From positions 25,729,529 through 25,793,528 of the forward strand of contig CM072894.1 of assembly GCA_037013685.1 (NCBI GenBank): 64,000 bases of DNA, in the 5' to 3' direction. Of the stretch, positions 63,301-64,000 are shown piece after piece (position 1 is the stretch's first letter; every line of letters starts with the position of its first letter). The DNA comes from Acridotheres tristis (taxonomy: Eukaryota > Chordata > Aves > Passeriformes > Sturnidae). The translations under genes and the position numbers were made by a program. The notes beneath the pieces were generated by a model. The model did not search any database. It was not told the DNA's origin and saw nothing but the letters and a program-made list of their open reading frames with translations.

Positions 63301-64000
63301 CAATGTGTGAATCCAGCCCAGTTTACAGCAGCTGTAAGAAAGTAAATTAAACCAATGTGTGCCTGCTGACTGTTTGCTGCAGGAACCTCTATTGTGGCTT
63401 CAGCACTGAGAACAAAACTCACTGCTGCAAGCTGGGCAACTCAGAAGAGATCAAGGCTGCAGATACCAACTTCTGTTCTCATCTCCTGTGAGAAACGTAG
63501 CCCTGCAGGTCAGGGTTGGGCTGAGATGGCCTGGCAGCAAAGGTGTCTCTAGGTAAAGAGATGACATTTTTCATCGGCACTGCCAAAACAATTCCTTTCA
63601 CCCCATGATAATTCTCTGAAGTATTTTTACAGCTACACTTTAGAGAGTTGCAAATTGGGTGATTTGTGTGTCAGTAACTAATGCCCTTTGCACTGAAGCT
63701 GTGGCAAGTAGGGAGCTGCTGCTTCCTTTTTCTCCCTTCCTATTGATAAACAAAGAAGTTCCCCAACCTGCTAGTTATTCCAGTGAATTACACCTGGGGT
63801 TAACCTGTGCTTTTAGCTGCACTCATCTTTGTGAAAAGCAAGCAGGAGCTCTGAGGCCATCCACAGGAGCTGGAGATGAAGGATTCCTGTGTGCTGTGAT
63901 ATATTCCAAGAGTAATGAAAGAGACACTTTGCATTATTCCTTGCATATGTAGCAACTCTGAGAGTAGCAGGAAGTTTGCCCTGCTTTCTCAGCATGCTGT
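60381..64000. other. Intergenic, to the window end
   Basis: No gene or interspersed repeat recognised. T runs at 62143-62153 and 63282-63297; one short duplication is listed separately. Confidence 0.6.
62560..62614. repeat. 19-bp direct repeat, 36-bp period
   Basis: CTTAACCACAGGAAAATGT occurs at 62560-62578 and 62596-62614, exactly 36 bp apart. It probably arose from a small local duplication. Confidence 0.85.

Overview
The window is vertebrate nuclear DNA, almost certainly from a bird and probably a passerine. It has two intron-bearing vertebrate genes, RALB and INHBB, in the same order and orientation as in other amniotes. The interspersed repeats are avian: CR1 LINE 3' ends with the typical ATTCTATGA-type tail, and one SINE with a tRNA-Ile head and a CR1-like tail. 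That SINE structure is known from Eupasseres passerines. No bacterial features, CRISPR arrays, rRNA genes or intact mobile elements are visible.

Layout. 1-7130: the last two coding exons of RALB (645-822 and 2724-2843, plus strand), then a long 3' UTR region with several candidate poly(A) signals. 7.1-21.3 kb: intergenic DNA with two small repeat fragments near 19.3-19.6 kb and a few stretches that look like conserved non-coding elements. 21.34-25 kb: a large CpG island carrying two 14-bp minisatellites, two separate TATA-like promoters and a GC-rich leader, ending in INHBB exon 1. 24124-27915: INHBB coding sequence in two exons split by a 2.6-kb intron; its 3' UTR runs to poly(A) signals near 29.88 kb. 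29.9-64 kb: no protein-coding gene that I can support. In other amniotes this side leads towards GLI2. It holds three CR1-class copies, scattered fragments of an ancient palindromic repeat, an isolated CpG island at 50.5-51.2 kb, the SINE at 52.9-53.1 kb, and several repeat-free TAAT-rich blocks that may be enhancers.

The two genes are functionally unrelated neighbours. RALB is a Ras-family GTPase acting at membranes in exocytosis and survival signalling. INHBB encodes the beta-B chain of activin B and inhibin B, a secreted TGF-beta family ligand. The open reading frames elsewhere are short or are GC-driven shadows. I found no new gene system. The points most worth checking are the SINE, the two TATA-like INHBB promoters about 0.89 kb apart, the orphan CpG island, and a GC-rich block at about 59.95-60.37 kb bounded by an identical CpG-containing 11-mer.
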